A DNA stretch of 64,000 nucleotides from JAQVWU01 sp964628455. GTDB lineage: Bacteria; Bacillota; Clostridia; Oscillospirales; CAG-272. The stretch's first letter is position 1, and each line of letters begins with the position of its first letter. Positions 52,559-61,386 of this stretch are shown here, in pieces. Made by a program: the position numbers and the translations under genes. Location: the NCBI GenBank assembly GCA_964628455.1, contig CAZVPD010000002.1, forward strand, positions 32,975-96,974, in the 5' to 3' direction. The notes beneath the pieces are model-generated. The model worked only from the letters and a program-made list of their open reading frames with translations. It searched no databases and was not told the DNA's origin.

Positions 52559-54397
52559 TCAGCGGACGATAAAAGGCATTTCGGTCATTCTTAGTTTTGC
52601 GCATCCGTAAGGAATGAGTTTAACAAGAATATTTGCTCCTGTTGTTTCATATTTTTCCGGATGAGCGGCACATACACCGTCTGTAAAATCCCAGGATATT
52701 TCCGCCATATCCGCTGTGATGCTGACCGGCGGACATGCGGTTGAAAACGGATCCGAAAAATTATTTTCAATTACGGTCAGACGATCTGATATAAAGGCAT
52801 AATTCCATTTTGAACATGGATGCACATAGAAATCACAATACGGATATACGACAGGTTCTCCGTCACGAATGCTTTCTACTTTTTCCCATTCTTCGTCGAT
52901 CGCGACGGAAAAAACAAGCGGACCGTGTTTTACGCAGACCAGGTCATTCGGACGTTTTATGAATTCTGTTTTAAAATGCAAATCAACTGTTACGGATTCG
53001 GATCCTGTCCAGATCCGTTTTATACTTACGGTGTTCATGTCCGCAGACCCGACACTGCCGTTCAGCGTATATCCGGTTGTGCAGGACGGAATCCGGATTT
53101 TAAAATCAAATTCGACAGGCCCGGATGTACTGACGGTATATAGAAGCTTGTTCCGGAAAGGATAATCGGTTACCAGTTCGATACGGACGTCTTTGCCGTC
53201 TATGACTGTATTCAAAACGGAAGGTACCGGAACGGTTGATATGATGCTGTTATTGTCTCGGAAAAACAAAGAACCGACAAACTTTGGCCACCCCTGGCTG
53301 AAGTTCGCAGTGCAGCATCCATAATTGGGTTCTATGCCGAACGTATGGGATGCATTTCCGTTTGTCATAAATACGACTTTGTCCGAAGGCATCGGAGCGC
53401 ATTCCACCTGGTTGGTCATCTGGTCATACTGATGCGTCCGCATATCGGGACTGAATGCGGCAGGCAGGGCATTAAAAGCCAGTGATTCAAGCCTGTCCGC
53501 CCAGTAAAAATTACCGGTAATTTCAAGAAGATTCTCATAGGAATACATTCCTTCAACGATTCCGCATAATTCGGTCCCCTGAATCGGACTGTCTCCTGCC
53601 AGACATTCATCCCCTGTAAAAGAACCGGCAGCCATGCTGTGATAGCGGTCAAGAATTTGAACGGCTTTCAAAGCAAACCGGTCGGGATCCTCACCGGTTA
53701 TTCGTGAAAATAAAGCTTCGCTTTTAAGCATCATATTGATATTGACAATATGAGTTTCGTGGGTCCATTTTCTGATACCGTGCCTGATTTGCTCTGAATC
53801 AATAATGTTTTCCCAATCCGTGCCCTGGCTTTTTAATTTCATTGCCAGGTCCGGTAAAGTTTCTTTGCTGTTTTTTTCATACAGCCAGAAGATCGGGATC
53901 AATCCTTCAAACCAGCGTGATTTACCCCAGCCGGACAGCGGATAAATCTCGATGTGTCTGTCGAGGGCGACAAGAGCCGAATCCAATGCGGGAATGATCC
54001 TGGTGTCACCGGAAAAGTCGGCATAAACAGTGAGGACCTTGCATATGAGCAGATAAGCCCACAGATCATAACGGCTTCTTTCTTCATAGGAACAGGGGCA
54101 CAACCAGCCGTCCGGATGCTGTCGTTTGAGGATGGCATCTATATAAATTTCCGCGGTTTCAATATGCTCTTTGCTGTCAAGCAGATACGCCATCGGGATG
54201 AAACCGTCAAGCCAGTAAGGGACACGTTCCCAGCCGTCGCGGTCTCCGCCGATCCATGAGCTGTTACGGATGTCAGGCCATATTTTATGCAGATTACCGC
54301 TTAATCCGTCCAGCTGTATTTCAAGCTGACGGCGCAGCCAGCCTGCCGGCTTTATTTCGTTGGAATGAAAATGTTTGTAATACGGTTCTTTCAGCAT
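52559..54397 (-). CDS. Beta-L-arabinofuranosidase-type glycoside hydrolase (GH127/DUF1680)
   Basis: A protein of about 612 residues with an (alpha/alpha)6 barrel followed by a beta domain. Diagnostic segments are GDRDGWERVPYWLDGFIPMAY, then TELCGIVEGMYSYENLLEITG with the family Glu and Cys. Further along, THQYDQMTNQVECAPMP leads to FGIEPNYGCCTANFSQGWPKF with the Cys-Cys pair. These give the Zn(Cys)3-Glu set used by GH127 enzymes, in which a cysteine is the nucleophile. The likely substrate is an L-arabinofuranose or related side chain of plant polysaccharide; no signal peptide is visible. I start at the ATG at 54397; a GTG at 54415 is possible. It lies 25 bases after the isomerase gene. Confidence 0.88.
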   Translation of the reverse strand: MLKEPYYKHFHSNEIKPAGWLRRQLEIQLDGLSGNLHKIWPDIRNSSWIGGDRDGWERVPYWLDGFIPMAYLLDSKEHIETAEIYIDAILKRQHPDGWLCPCSYEERSRYDLWAYLLICKVLTVYADFSGDTRIIPALDSALVALDRHIEIYPLSGWGKSRWFEGLIPIFWLYEKNSKETLPDLAMKLKSQGTDWENIIDSEQIRHGIRKWTHETHIVNINMMLKSEALFSRITGEDPDRFALKAVQILDRYHSMAAGSFTGDECLAGDSPIQGTELCGIVEGMYSYENLLEITGNFYWADRLESLAFNALPAAFSPDMRTHQYDQMTNQVECAPMPSDKVVFMTNGNASHTFGIEPNYGCCTANFSQGWPKFVGSLFFRDNNSIISTVPVPSVLNTVIDGKDVRIELVTDYPFRNKLLYTVSTSGPVEFDFKIRIPSCTTGYTLNGSVGSADMNTVSIKRIWTGSESVTVDLHFKTEFIKRPNDLVCVKHGPLVFSVAIDEEWEKVESIRDGEPVVYPYCDFYVHPCSKWNYAFISDRLTVIENNFSDPFSTACPPVSITADMAEISWDFTDGVCAAHPEKYETTGANILVKLIPYGCAKLRMTEMPFIVR

Positions 54398-54422
54398 AAA
54401 ACAAATGTTTCTCACTTTCGCG

Positions 54423-55103
54423 TTATTTAAAGTAGTCCTGGCCGAGTAAATATAAGGGAGGAATGTCTTCGGTTATTTCCGGGAAGCGTCCGACCGGATT
54501 TAAAAAATGATTGTCGGTACGGTCGTCGTTTACTTTCGAAACTTCACCGATCAGGACGCGGCCGCATCCCTCTTCGCCCCAAAACTGATGGTATAAACCG
54601 CATTGAAGGGTAATGCTTTCACCCGGGGTGAGTCTGACAACCGTACCCGCATCGGCTGTATATCTGCGTCCGTCCGAATGGATCGTTACGGGAGTGAATG
54701 CGACAGAGCCGTCGGGCGCCGAATTATAAAGCTTGATTAAAAGATTGCCTCCTCCGCGATTGATGATGTCTTCCATTTTATTGGTGTGAAAATGATATGG
54801 AGTAGTCTGTCCTTCATCTGCGATCATTATCTTTTCGGCATAGGGTTTTGCATATTCGATGTTGTAGTAATTTCCGTTGCGGATTGTAAACAGCAGCAAA
54901 CCTGTTTTTTTATAATCACCCGAGCCGAAATCCGTTATATCCCAACCGAGCATATTTTCACGGATCTCATTGTATTCGGGATCATTCAGTTTATGCTGCC
55001 ATTCGTCGGCATTCCAAAATGCAAAAGGGGGCAGAATATAATTCATTTTTTTAAAAAAATCCGCTGCATCCCGTAAAATACTGTTTATTTCGGAACGTTT
55101 CAT
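54423..55103 (-). CDS. D-lyxose/D-mannose-type sugar isomerase
   Basis: A 226-residue cupin-fold aldose-ketose isomerase matching D-lyxose ketol-isomerase in length and motifs: YAEKIMIADEGQTTPYHFHT with metal histidines, KMEDIINRGGGNLLIKLYN with the metal Glu, and LQCGLYHQFWGEEGCGRVLIGEVSKVNDDRTDNHF. These enzymes convert D-lyxose to D-xylulose or D-mannose to D-fructose. I start at the ATG at 55103, which gives the family length; the longer frame from 55181 runs through a hairpin. It precedes the GH127 gene. Confidence 0.9.
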   Translation of the reverse strand: MKRSEINSILRDAADFFKKMNYILPPFAFWNADEWQHKLNDPEYNEIRENMLGWDITDFGSGDYKKTGLLLFTIRNGNYYNIEYAKPYAEKIMIADEGQTTPYHFHTNKMEDIINRGGGNLLIKLYNSAPDGSVAFTPVTIHSDGRRYTADAGTVVRLTPGESITLQCGLYHQFWGEEGCGRVLIGEVSKVNDDRTDNHFLNPVGRFPEITEDIPPLYLLGQDYFK

Positions 55104-55127
55104 AGATGTTTTATTTTCCTTTCTATA

Positions 55128-55163
55128 ATAACAGAATCCTTCCTTCTGGAAGGATTCTGTTAT
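55128..55163 (-). terminator. Perfect hairpin between lipoprotein and isomerase genes
   Basis: A perfect 16-bp stem (55128-55143 with 55148-55163) and a TTCT loop lie 22 bases after the lipoprotein stop on the minus strand. The downstream tract is only TTATTATAG, so it may act as a partial terminator, lowering transcription of the isomerase and GH127 genes. Confidence 0.65.
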
Positions 55164-55185
55164 AAAATTAATATGTTTCAAAGAA

Positions 55186-55842
55186 TCAGGCGGGAACTTC
55201 GGTCATGGACATGAATTTAACATAAGCAATTTCAAAATCGCCTTCGCCTGAGAACGGGTCGAGTCTGAACGCTGTTATATTGCCCATCCACTCCGCGGAG
55301 TCACTCGCGGTGAGTTGCACGACGTTCCAGTCGTTGTCATCGCCGTCATCCGCGCTCCAGTCCAGTGTGGCTTTGATGGATGCTTCTTCAGACCAGCCGA
55401 TGGTTTCCGTGGTAAAGAAAAACTGGAAATTATAATCTACGGAATAATTCATATACTTTATTTCGATGATCTGGACGCTTTCGGCAGGGAATACTGCGTC
55501 ACCGCCGGTATAAGGCATATGAGGGTCGCCGCCGGTTGAGGTTCCCTTTAAGAGACCGCCTTCAATACGAAGGTTTTCAATGCCGTTGGCGGAAAAAGGA
55601 GCTGCACCGTCAGCCATTTTCGAGAAATCAACTTCAAATACAGTGGCGTATTCATAAACTTTCGGAGGTTCGGTTTCTGCTTCGGTTGTTACGGGAGCTT
55701 CGGTAGCTGCTTCGGTTACTGCTGCCGTGTCTTCGGCTGCTGTTGTTTCGGTCTCTGCTTCGGCGTCATCGCCGCAAGCCGGAAGAATGAAAACCATCAT
55801 GGAAAGGACAAGAAGCAATGCGAGAATTTTCATACGTTTCAT
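55186..55842 (-). CDS. Tandem paralogous lipoprotein 1, unknown family
   Basis: A 218-residue predicted lipoprotein: signal ending ILPACGDD, then a 40-residue Thr/Glu/Ala-rich linker, then a domain of about 155 residues. The domain shares FPAESVQIIEIKYMN, QFFFTTETIGWSEEAS, WSADDGDDNDWN and FRLDPFSGEGDFEIAYVKF with the two following paralogues. The ending resembles jelly-roll carbohydrate-binding modules (strand F-x-I-D, then EI-Y-I-x-F), so sugar binding is a guess. An AGAGGT site precedes the ATG. It follows lipoprotein 2 by 37 bases on the same strand and probably shares its transcript. Confidence 0.82.
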   Translation of the reverse strand: MKRMKILALLLVLSMMVFILPACGDDAEAETETTAAEDTAAVTEAATEAPVTTEAETEPPKVYEYATVFEVDFSKMADGAAPFSANGIENLRIEGGLLKGTSTGGDPHMPYTGGDAVFPAESVQIIEIKYMNYSVDYNFQFFFTTETIGWSEEASIKATLDWSADDGDDNDWNVVQLTASDSAEWMGNITAFRLDPFSGEGDFEIAYVKFMSMTEVPA

Positions 55843-55879
55843 GTTGACCTCTTAATATATTATTTTTTTGGGTATCAAA

Positions 55880-56545
55880 TTAAGTTTTTTCGGTTTTGGA
55901 AAGGAATTCTATATACTCCACTTCGATGTCGCCTTCCGCACCGGAAGGGTCTATTCTGAAATTTGTGATATTGCCCATCCATTCTTCGCTGAAGGAAGTA
56001 TCGATGGTTACGATATTCCAGTCGTTTTTATCCCCGTCATCACCGCTGAAATCCAGGAATTCTTTATAGGAGGCAGGTTCGGACCAGCCGACGGTTTCGG
56101 TTGTAAAGAAAAGCTGAAAATCATAACTTATCGAATAGTTCTTCAATTTAATGCGGATTTCCTGAACGGATTCAGCCGGGAATTTCGCATCACCGCCGGT
56201 ATAAACCATAAAAGGATCGCCGCCGGTACCTGTTCCTTTTAACAGACCGCCTTCAATCCGCAGGTTTTCGATTAGATTAACCGTAAAAGGAGCGGCGCCG
56301 TCCGGCATAGTTGTAAAATCGATTTTTAAAACGGTAGCGTACTCATATTCTTTCGGAGGTTCGGTTTCTTTGGGGGTGGTTTCTGGAGCTTTTGTTGTTT
56401 CGGGAACGGCAGTGGTTTCGGGAGCGGCAGTATCACCTTCGGCCGCAGTTGTTGTATCTGAATCATTCCCCTCGTCTGCACAACCCGGAACAAGACTCAA
56501 TAACATCACAGCAATGAGTAATGATGCAAAAAATTTCTTTACCAT
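55880..56545 (-). CDS. Tandem paralogous lipoprotein 2, unknown family
   Basis: A 221-residue lipoprotein with signal ending SLVPGCADE, a Thr/Pro/Glu-rich linker of about 45 residues and the same C-terminal domain (FPAESVQEIRIKLKNYS, LQLFFTTETVGWSEPAS region, SGDDGDKNDWNIV, then FRIDPSGAEGDIEVEYIEFL). It is the most divergent of the three. The ATG at 56545 follows AAAGGA; the ATG at 56557 overlaps that site. It is led by a promoter resembling that of lipoprotein 3. Exposure on the cell surface, tethered by the flexible linker, is expected. No enzyme motif is visible. Confidence 0.82.
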   Translation of the reverse strand: MVKKFFASLLIAVMLLSLVPGCADEGNDSDTTTAAEGDTAAPETTAVPETTKAPETTPKETEPPKEYEYATVLKIDFTTMPDGAAPFTVNLIENLRIEGGLLKGTGTGGDPFMVYTGGDAKFPAESVQEIRIKLKNYSISYDFQLFFTTETVGWSEPASYKEFLDFSGDDGDKNDWNIVTIDTSFSEEWMGNITNFRIDPSGAEGDIEVEYIEFLSKTEKT

Positions 56546-56579
56546 AGGTACAATCATCCTTTCTTAAGATTATAATCAT

Positions 56580-56608
56580 ATAATATATCAAATTCAACTC
56601 TTTGTCAA
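56580..56608 (-). promoter_or_regulatory. Sigma-A promoter for lipoprotein 2
   Basis: On the minus strand a perfect TTGACA (56608-56603), 17 bases and TATTAT (56585-56580), about 35 bases before the start. The spacer end TTTGATA and the flank ACACTTGACAAA are shared with the promoter at 57771-57799. Confidence 0.82.
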
Positions 56609-56801
56609 GTGTTATGCCGAGGATTTTCATAGAAATTCCGGTTTTGTTTCTATTTATTCCTCTTAAAATTCACATATTTTTTTATGATTATGCTTATTCT
56701 TATATCTTCGGAAGATATATTGGTTTGTTTGTGAAACAATATTCATTAAAAAACTTATTTTGATACATAATTTTAAAAATTAAAATGTGTTTCGGGAGAA
56801 A

Positions 56802-56848
56802 AAAAGCCGGAACCTTTCCGCGATGAAAGATTCCGGCTTTTGAATTGT
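56802..56848 (-). terminator. Terminator after lipoprotein 3
   Basis: A 17-bp stem with one mismatch (56802-56818 with 56825-56841) around a 6-nt loop. On the minus strand it is followed by CTTTTTTTCTC, a good T tract. It starts about 29 bases after the stop of the gene at 56870. Confidence 0.88.
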
Positions 56849-56869
56849 CTTTATGTGTGATAACTTTAT

Positions 56870-57553
56870 TTATCCGACAACTTCGGTCATGGTTTGAAAT
56901 TTTATATATGCGATTTCAAAATCGCCTTCGGCTGCAAACGGGTCGACTCTGAAATTGGTTATCGTTCCTGCCCAGTCGGTGCACAGACTCGTATCGATTT
57001 TAATGATGTTCCAGTCGTTTTCGTCACCGTCATCGGCACTCCAGTTAAGATATTCTTTAAAGGATGCGTTTTCGGCAAAAGCAGGGATCGTATCGGTTGT
57101 GAAGAAAAGCTGCATATCGTAATTGGCCGATAAATTCATATATTTAATTTCAATGATCTGAACGCTTTCGGCAGGGAATGATAAATCTCCGGCAGTGTAA
57201 GTGAAATTGGGGTCACCGCCGTTTGATGTGCCTTTTAAAAGGCCTCCTTCAATGCGTATGTTATCGATGGCGTTCACGGAAAAGGGAACAGGATCGCCGT
57301 CGGCCATTCCGGAAAAATCAATGACTTTAACATCGGTATATTCATAAACTTTAGGTGCTTCGGTCACTGCTTCTGTAGTTTCGGGAGCGGCTGTTGTTTC
57401 GGGAACTGCGGTTGTTTCTTCGGCTGCAGCGGTTGTTTCTTCTGCTGCAGCAGTTGTTTCGGTGTCGCCTTCGGCTTCATCGCCGCATGCGGGAAGGACG
57501 AATACGAGCATGGAAAGAATGAGCAGAAGCGCTGAAATTTTTCTGAAATTCAT
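56870..57553 (-). CDS. Tandem paralogous lipoprotein 3, unknown family
   Basis: A 227-residue lipoprotein closest to lipoprotein 1. The signal ends FVLPACGDE; the linker has repeated T-T-A-A-x-E-E-T-T-A and A-P-E-T-T-A units (residues 30-65). The C-terminal domain is FPAESVQIIEIKYMN, LFFTTDTIPAFAENAS, WSADDGDENDWNIIK and FRVDPFAAEGDFEIAYIKF. A CGAGGT site precedes the ATG at 57553. It is transcribed alone from the promoter at 57771-57799, with an unusually long leader of about 210 bases, and ended by the terminator at 56802. The function is unknown; a substrate-binding or adhesion role is possible. Confidence 0.82.
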   Translation of the reverse strand: MNFRKISALLLILSMLVFVLPACGDEAEGDTETTAAAEETTAAAEETTAVPETTAAPETTEAVTEAPKVYEYTDVKVIDFSGMADGDPVPFSVNAIDNIRIEGGLLKGTSNGGDPNFTYTAGDLSFPAESVQIIEIKYMNLSANYDMQLFFTTDTIPAFAENASFKEYLNWSADDGDENDWNIIKIDTSLCTDWAGTITNFRVDPFAAEGDFEIAYIKFQTMTEVVG

Positions 57554-57595
57554 GGTAACCTCGTTTTATAAATTTATTTTGATAACAATGTCCCG

Positions 57596-57733
57596 ATGTA
57601 TAAATGGTCAGACCCGGAAAAGTTCATCGAGGTGTATTTCTTCAAGAACTTCAGACGGATTCTGACTTATCCCGGTCGTTCTTTTGAATCCGGATATAAA
57701 ATGTTAAGATTCAGTAAAACAACCAAATTATAA
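57596..57733 (+). pseudogene. Possible gene remnant, 45 codons, antisense to the lipoprotein 3 leader
   Basis: A plus-strand open stretch reads MYKWSDPEKFIEVYFFKNFR then RILTYPGRSFESGYKMLRFS and KTTKL before TAA. The codon choice (TTC, AAG, ATC, GTG) is gene-like and the composition is protein-like. There is no ribosome-binding site and a stop lies nine codons upstream, so it looks like the 3' remnant of a lost gene. I recognise no family. Confidence 0.35.
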
Positions 57734-57770
57734 GATAATTATTTATACATTAAGCATAATCATCCCATTT

Positions 57771-57799
57771 ATAATATATCAAAATCGGCTGTTTGTCAA
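57771..57799 (-). promoter_or_regulatory. Sigma-A promoter for lipoprotein 3
   Basis: On the minus strand a perfect TTGACA (57799-57794), 17 bases and TATTAT (57776-57771). Transcription would start near 57764, about 210 bases before the start codon. The sequence is closely similar to the promoter at 56580-56608. Confidence 0.8.
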
Positions 57800-57849
57800 G
57801 TGTTAATATAAAAATTAAATATTGAATGTGAAGTATGTCTCATATGCTG

Positions 57850-59637
57850 TCAGGAGGATTGATATAATTTTTTGTATAAGCCGTCAAAGGTCAGAAGCTG
57901 CTCATGCGTGCCGGATTCGGCGATCCGCCCGGCATGCATCACAAAAATACAGTCCGCGTCTTTTATCGTCGATAATCTGTGAGCGACCGTAATGCGTGTA
58001 ATTCCTCCGGAAACTGCATTTATGGCATTCTTTATTCCTGTCTCTGTTTCTGTGTCGATATTCGCCGTTGCTTCATCCAATATGAAAACGGAAGGCGACG
58101 TGACTGCCGCCCGGGTAAAGGATATAAGCTGACGCTGACCTGCGGAAAATGTCTTGCCGCGTTCGGCCACTTCGTTATTGTAACGGTGCGGAAGAGAACG
58201 GATAAATGCATCGGCTCCGGTAACCGCTGCCGCCTGCTTTATAGTAACCATATCATACTCATCATTGCCGAGTGTAATGTTTGAGATGATATTTCCGTTG
58301 AATAAAAAAGGTTCCTGTTGTATAACCGCAATATAATGCCGCAGATCCCGCAGATTGTAATCATAAATGCTTCTTCCGTCAAAGAGAATATCGCCCCTGC
58401 TGATCGTATAAAAACGCGAAATGAGTGATATAATCGTACTTTTGCCTGAACCCGTGGCGCCCACAAACGCCACCGAACCTCCTGCCGGCACATGAAAAGA
58501 CAATCCTTTCAAAACGTGATAATCATTTTCATACGCAAACCACACGTTTCTGAATTCGATGTCACCTTTCGGAGGCGTAAGTATTTTGATCCCGCTTTCA
58601 TAATCCTCTTCTTCATCGAGTTTTAAAATCGAATAAATTCGTTCACCCGAAATAAACGCGGATTGTATCTGCGTATACTGGTCGATCAAAGCGATGACTG
58701 GTTCGAAAAAACGTTTCAGATAAACGATGACGGCATAAAGCACGCCTATTTCTATCTTTCCTCCGGCTATATCGTGCGCGAATATATAAAATAAAAGCGC
58801 TGCCGTGATTGAATTCAACATGCTCATATACGGATTGGAGAATGTATGCAGCATGATTTCACGCAATCCGAGTTTGTAATAACGGTTTGTCAGAACACCG
58901 AATTCCGCCTTTTTTTCTTTTTCGCGGCCGAATAATTTTATGATGCCGAAACCGTTGATATTCTCGGCAAGAAATCCGTTTATTCTGGCCAGCGCTGCTT
59001 TCGAACGTATAAAAGTTCGTGTTATAAATATTTTATAAAGGAATACGCTTGCTGCAATGACCGGCAGGACAGGAAGCGAAACAGCTGCGACTCTCGGAGA
59101 AAGCATAAACATAGCCGATATGATGCCGATGATCATAATACCGTCGATAAAAACCGAAATCATCAATACGGAAACGATTTCACTCAAAGCGTCTATATCA
59201 CTCGTCAGGCGTGTGAATATTCTCCCGCTGGAATTGCGGTCGAAAAACGACATATTCAGACGCTGAATTTTATCGAATAGTTCCGACCTCATTTTATGGA
59301 TGATTTTTTGCCCGATACGCGTAACAAGATTTTCCTGCAGGTAACCGATTCCTGCTCCGAGGAGTGCAGCCCCGAAAAAAGCCGCTCCTAGGATGATCAG
59401 TGATATAATATCACCGGATTTTTCGGTCAGATGATCATCAATGATTATTTTTGTTATATAAGGACCGGCCAGTGACGCCGCGTTAATGATAATCGCCAAA
59501 ATAAAAGATAAAATGATCACGGGAATATATGGTTTAAAATAACCGAAAAGCCAGGAAAACGGAAAACTACGGCCTTTATAGTTTTCTTCGGCTAATGTGT
59601 TTTTATCATCAGCCGGTTTGTTTTTATTTATATTCAT
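57850..59637 (-). CDS. ABC exporter half-transporter, consensus-site partner
   Basis: A 595-residue permease-ATPase with about six membrane segments (residues 30-320) and a nucleotide-binding domain: Walker A FVGATGSGKSTIISLI, signature FSAGQRQLISFTRA, Walker B VFILDEATANIDTE with the catalytic Glu, switch VAHRLST. It pairs with the gene ending at 59624 to make a heterodimeric exporter of the BmrCD/TM287-288 kind. The ATG at 59637 lies 14 bases inside the end of the upstream gene, with GGAGG 12 bases before it. The substrate (drug, peptide or lipid) is unknown. Confidence 0.92.
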   Translation of the reverse strand: MNINKNKPADDKNTLAEENYKGRSFPFSWLFGYFKPYIPVIILSFILAIIINAASLAGPYITKIIIDDHLTEKSGDIISLIILGAAFFGAALLGAGIGYLQENLVTRIGQKIIHKMRSELFDKIQRLNMSFFDRNSSGRIFTRLTSDIDALSEIVSVLMISVFIDGIMIIGIISAMFMLSPRVAAVSLPVLPVIAASVFLYKIFITRTFIRSKAALARINGFLAENINGFGIIKLFGREKEKKAEFGVLTNRYYKLGLREIMLHTFSNPYMSMLNSITAALLFYIFAHDIAGGKIEIGVLYAVIVYLKRFFEPVIALIDQYTQIQSAFISGERIYSILKLDEEEDYESGIKILTPPKGDIEFRNVWFAYENDYHVLKGLSFHVPAGGSVAFVGATGSGKSTIISLISRFYTISRGDILFDGRSIYDYNLRDLRHYIAVIQQEPFLFNGNIISNITLGNDEYDMVTIKQAAAVTGADAFIRSLPHRYNNEVAERGKTFSAGQRQLISFTRAAVTSPSVFILDEATANIDTETETGIKNAINAVSGGITRITVAHRLSTIKDADCIFVMHAGRIAESGTHEQLLTFDGLYKKLYQSS

Positions 59638-61378
59638 GATCTCTGCTTTCCTCCGCGCTGTCACTCTGCATGCTGTATAATTCGTAGTAATGTCCCCGGA
59701 GTTCAAGGAGTTCCTTGTGCGTTCCGCGTTCGGTTATACAACCGTTTTCGAGGTATATAATTTCATCGGCATCGTTTACAGCCGAACACCGGTGTGCGGT
59801 TATTATCTTTGTAACCCCGCTGTATTTGCTTTTTATCCTTTCGATGATTTTTTTTTCGGTATCCGTGTCGACTGCGGACATACAGTCGTCCAGCAGCAGC
59901 AGTTTTGGCTTTTTTACGACTGCACGTGCAATCGCTATCCGCTGACGCTGTCCGCCTGAAAGCGTCACGCCGCGCTCGCCTACCTGTGTTTCATATTTAT
60001 CCGGGAAGTCATTGATATTATCTGAAAGATCGGCTGTTTCCGCAGCGTCAATAATATCATGATCGGACGCGTTGCTGAAAAAAGCGATATTCTCACGGAT
60101 CGTATCGGAAAAAAGGAATCCGTCCTGAGTGACGACACCTTCTGCGTTTTTTAATACACCCAGCGGTATCCGGTTTATATCATAACTTCCGAAAAAGATA
60201 CAACCGTTTTCTGAGGAATATCGGCGGCTCAGAGCGTCTATAAGAGCGCTTTTTCCGCTTCCCGTCCTGCCCATGATCCCAAGTGTTTTTCCCGGCTTGA
60301 TTTGCAGGCAGATATCGTGTAAAACGGGATTCCCTTCGGTGTAGGAGAAATTCAGATTTTTTATTTCTACCGACGGTTCGAATTCTGTTATTGTCATATC
60401 CGCATCCGCGTCGTTGATTTCGGGTTTTGTGCCGAAAATCAAATCAAGCCGCCTTATTGAAGTTATTCCGCGCTGCCATATCTGTACGTTGCGGCTTATA
60501 CGAACCATCGGCGCGGTCATCATCCCGATATAAGTATTGAATGTAACAAACATGCCGACCGATATTTTTCCGTCGAAAACCAATAAACCTCCGATGACGA
60601 TAAATATCGCGAAAGTAAGGGCAAAACCGATTTTGGAGACAGGTCCCAATAGGGCGGACATCATGACCTGCTTTATCTCGGCTTTATACCGGTTACCGGA
60701 CAACCGCCGGAATTCCGCCGATTCGAAATCTTCACGCCCGTAAGACTTTATTTCACGAATGCCGTTTAAGTTTTCATCGATCTTATTTGACAGATCTGCG
60801 GTTGCCTCCTGAATTTTTAAAAAATGTGCGGCTATTTTTTTTCGGATCAATATCAGAAACAGCATAACCGGAGGAATAGCGGAAAATGCGGTTAAGGCTA
60901 AAGGCAGGCTCATTTCTGTAATCATAACGTATAATGGCATGATAAGCGCGAGGCTGATTTCGAATAACGAGGTGATGCCGAAGGATAACGCCATACGGAT
61001 CGAGGAAACATCGCTTATGACACGGGTGATGATATCTCCGGTGCGATTTTTATCATAAAAAACCGGATCAAGAAGCGATAAACGGTTGAATACAGCTTCA
61101 CGCAGCAGTTTCTCATAACGTCTTCCGTTTCCCATCAGAAAATATCGCCATATGAATTTTACCGTAAAGGCAAGCACTGATATGAAAATCAATATATATA
61201 TCAGACGTTTCACCGGAGACAGATCACCCGGATTCAATGTCAGAAAGTCGATGATCTTTCCGGTCAGGAAAGGGATATAAGTATTCAGAAACGCTTCAAA
61301 AATGAGCAGAATAATTCCCGGAATAAAAAAATAAATGCGCGAAACAAATATTTTCAAAACTATATCTTTAGTTTTCAT
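59624..61378 (-). CDS. ABC exporter half-transporter, degenerate-site partner
   Basis: A 584-residue permease-ATPase, first of the pair. Walker A IMGRTGSGKSALIDAL; signature LSGGQRQRIAIARAVV is canonical; Walker B reads LLLLDDCMSAVD, with Asp where the catalytic Glu is expected; switch TAHRCSAV. An Asp at this position in one subunit is characteristic of heterodimeric exporters with one degenerate ATP site. AAGGA precedes the ATG at 61378. It is divergent from the MATE gene, sharing a 70-base upstream region. Confidence 0.93.
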   Translation of the reverse strand: MKTKDIVLKIFVSRIYFFIPGIILLIFEAFLNTYIPFLTGKIIDFLTLNPGDLSPVKRLIYILIFISVLAFTVKFIWRYFLMGNGRRYEKLLREAVFNRLSLLDPVFYDKNRTGDIITRVISDVSSIRMALSFGITSLFEISLALIMPLYVMITEMSLPLALTAFSAIPPVMLFLILIRKKIAAHFLKIQEATADLSNKIDENLNGIREIKSYGREDFESAEFRRLSGNRYKAEIKQVMMSALLGPVSKIGFALTFAIFIVIGGLLVFDGKISVGMFVTFNTYIGMMTAPMVRISRNVQIWQRGITSIRRLDLIFGTKPEINDADADMTITEFEPSVEIKNLNFSYTEGNPVLHDICLQIKPGKTLGIMGRTGSGKSALIDALSRRYSSENGCIFFGSYDINRIPLGVLKNAEGVVTQDGFLFSDTIRENIAFFSNASDHDIIDAAETADLSDNINDFPDKYETQVGERGVTLSGGQRQRIAIARAVVKKPKLLLLDDCMSAVDTDTEKKIIERIKSKYSGVTKIITAHRCSAVNDADEIIYLENGCITERGTHKELLELRGHYYELYSMQSDSAEESRDHEYK

Positions 61379-61386
61379 TATTTTCC

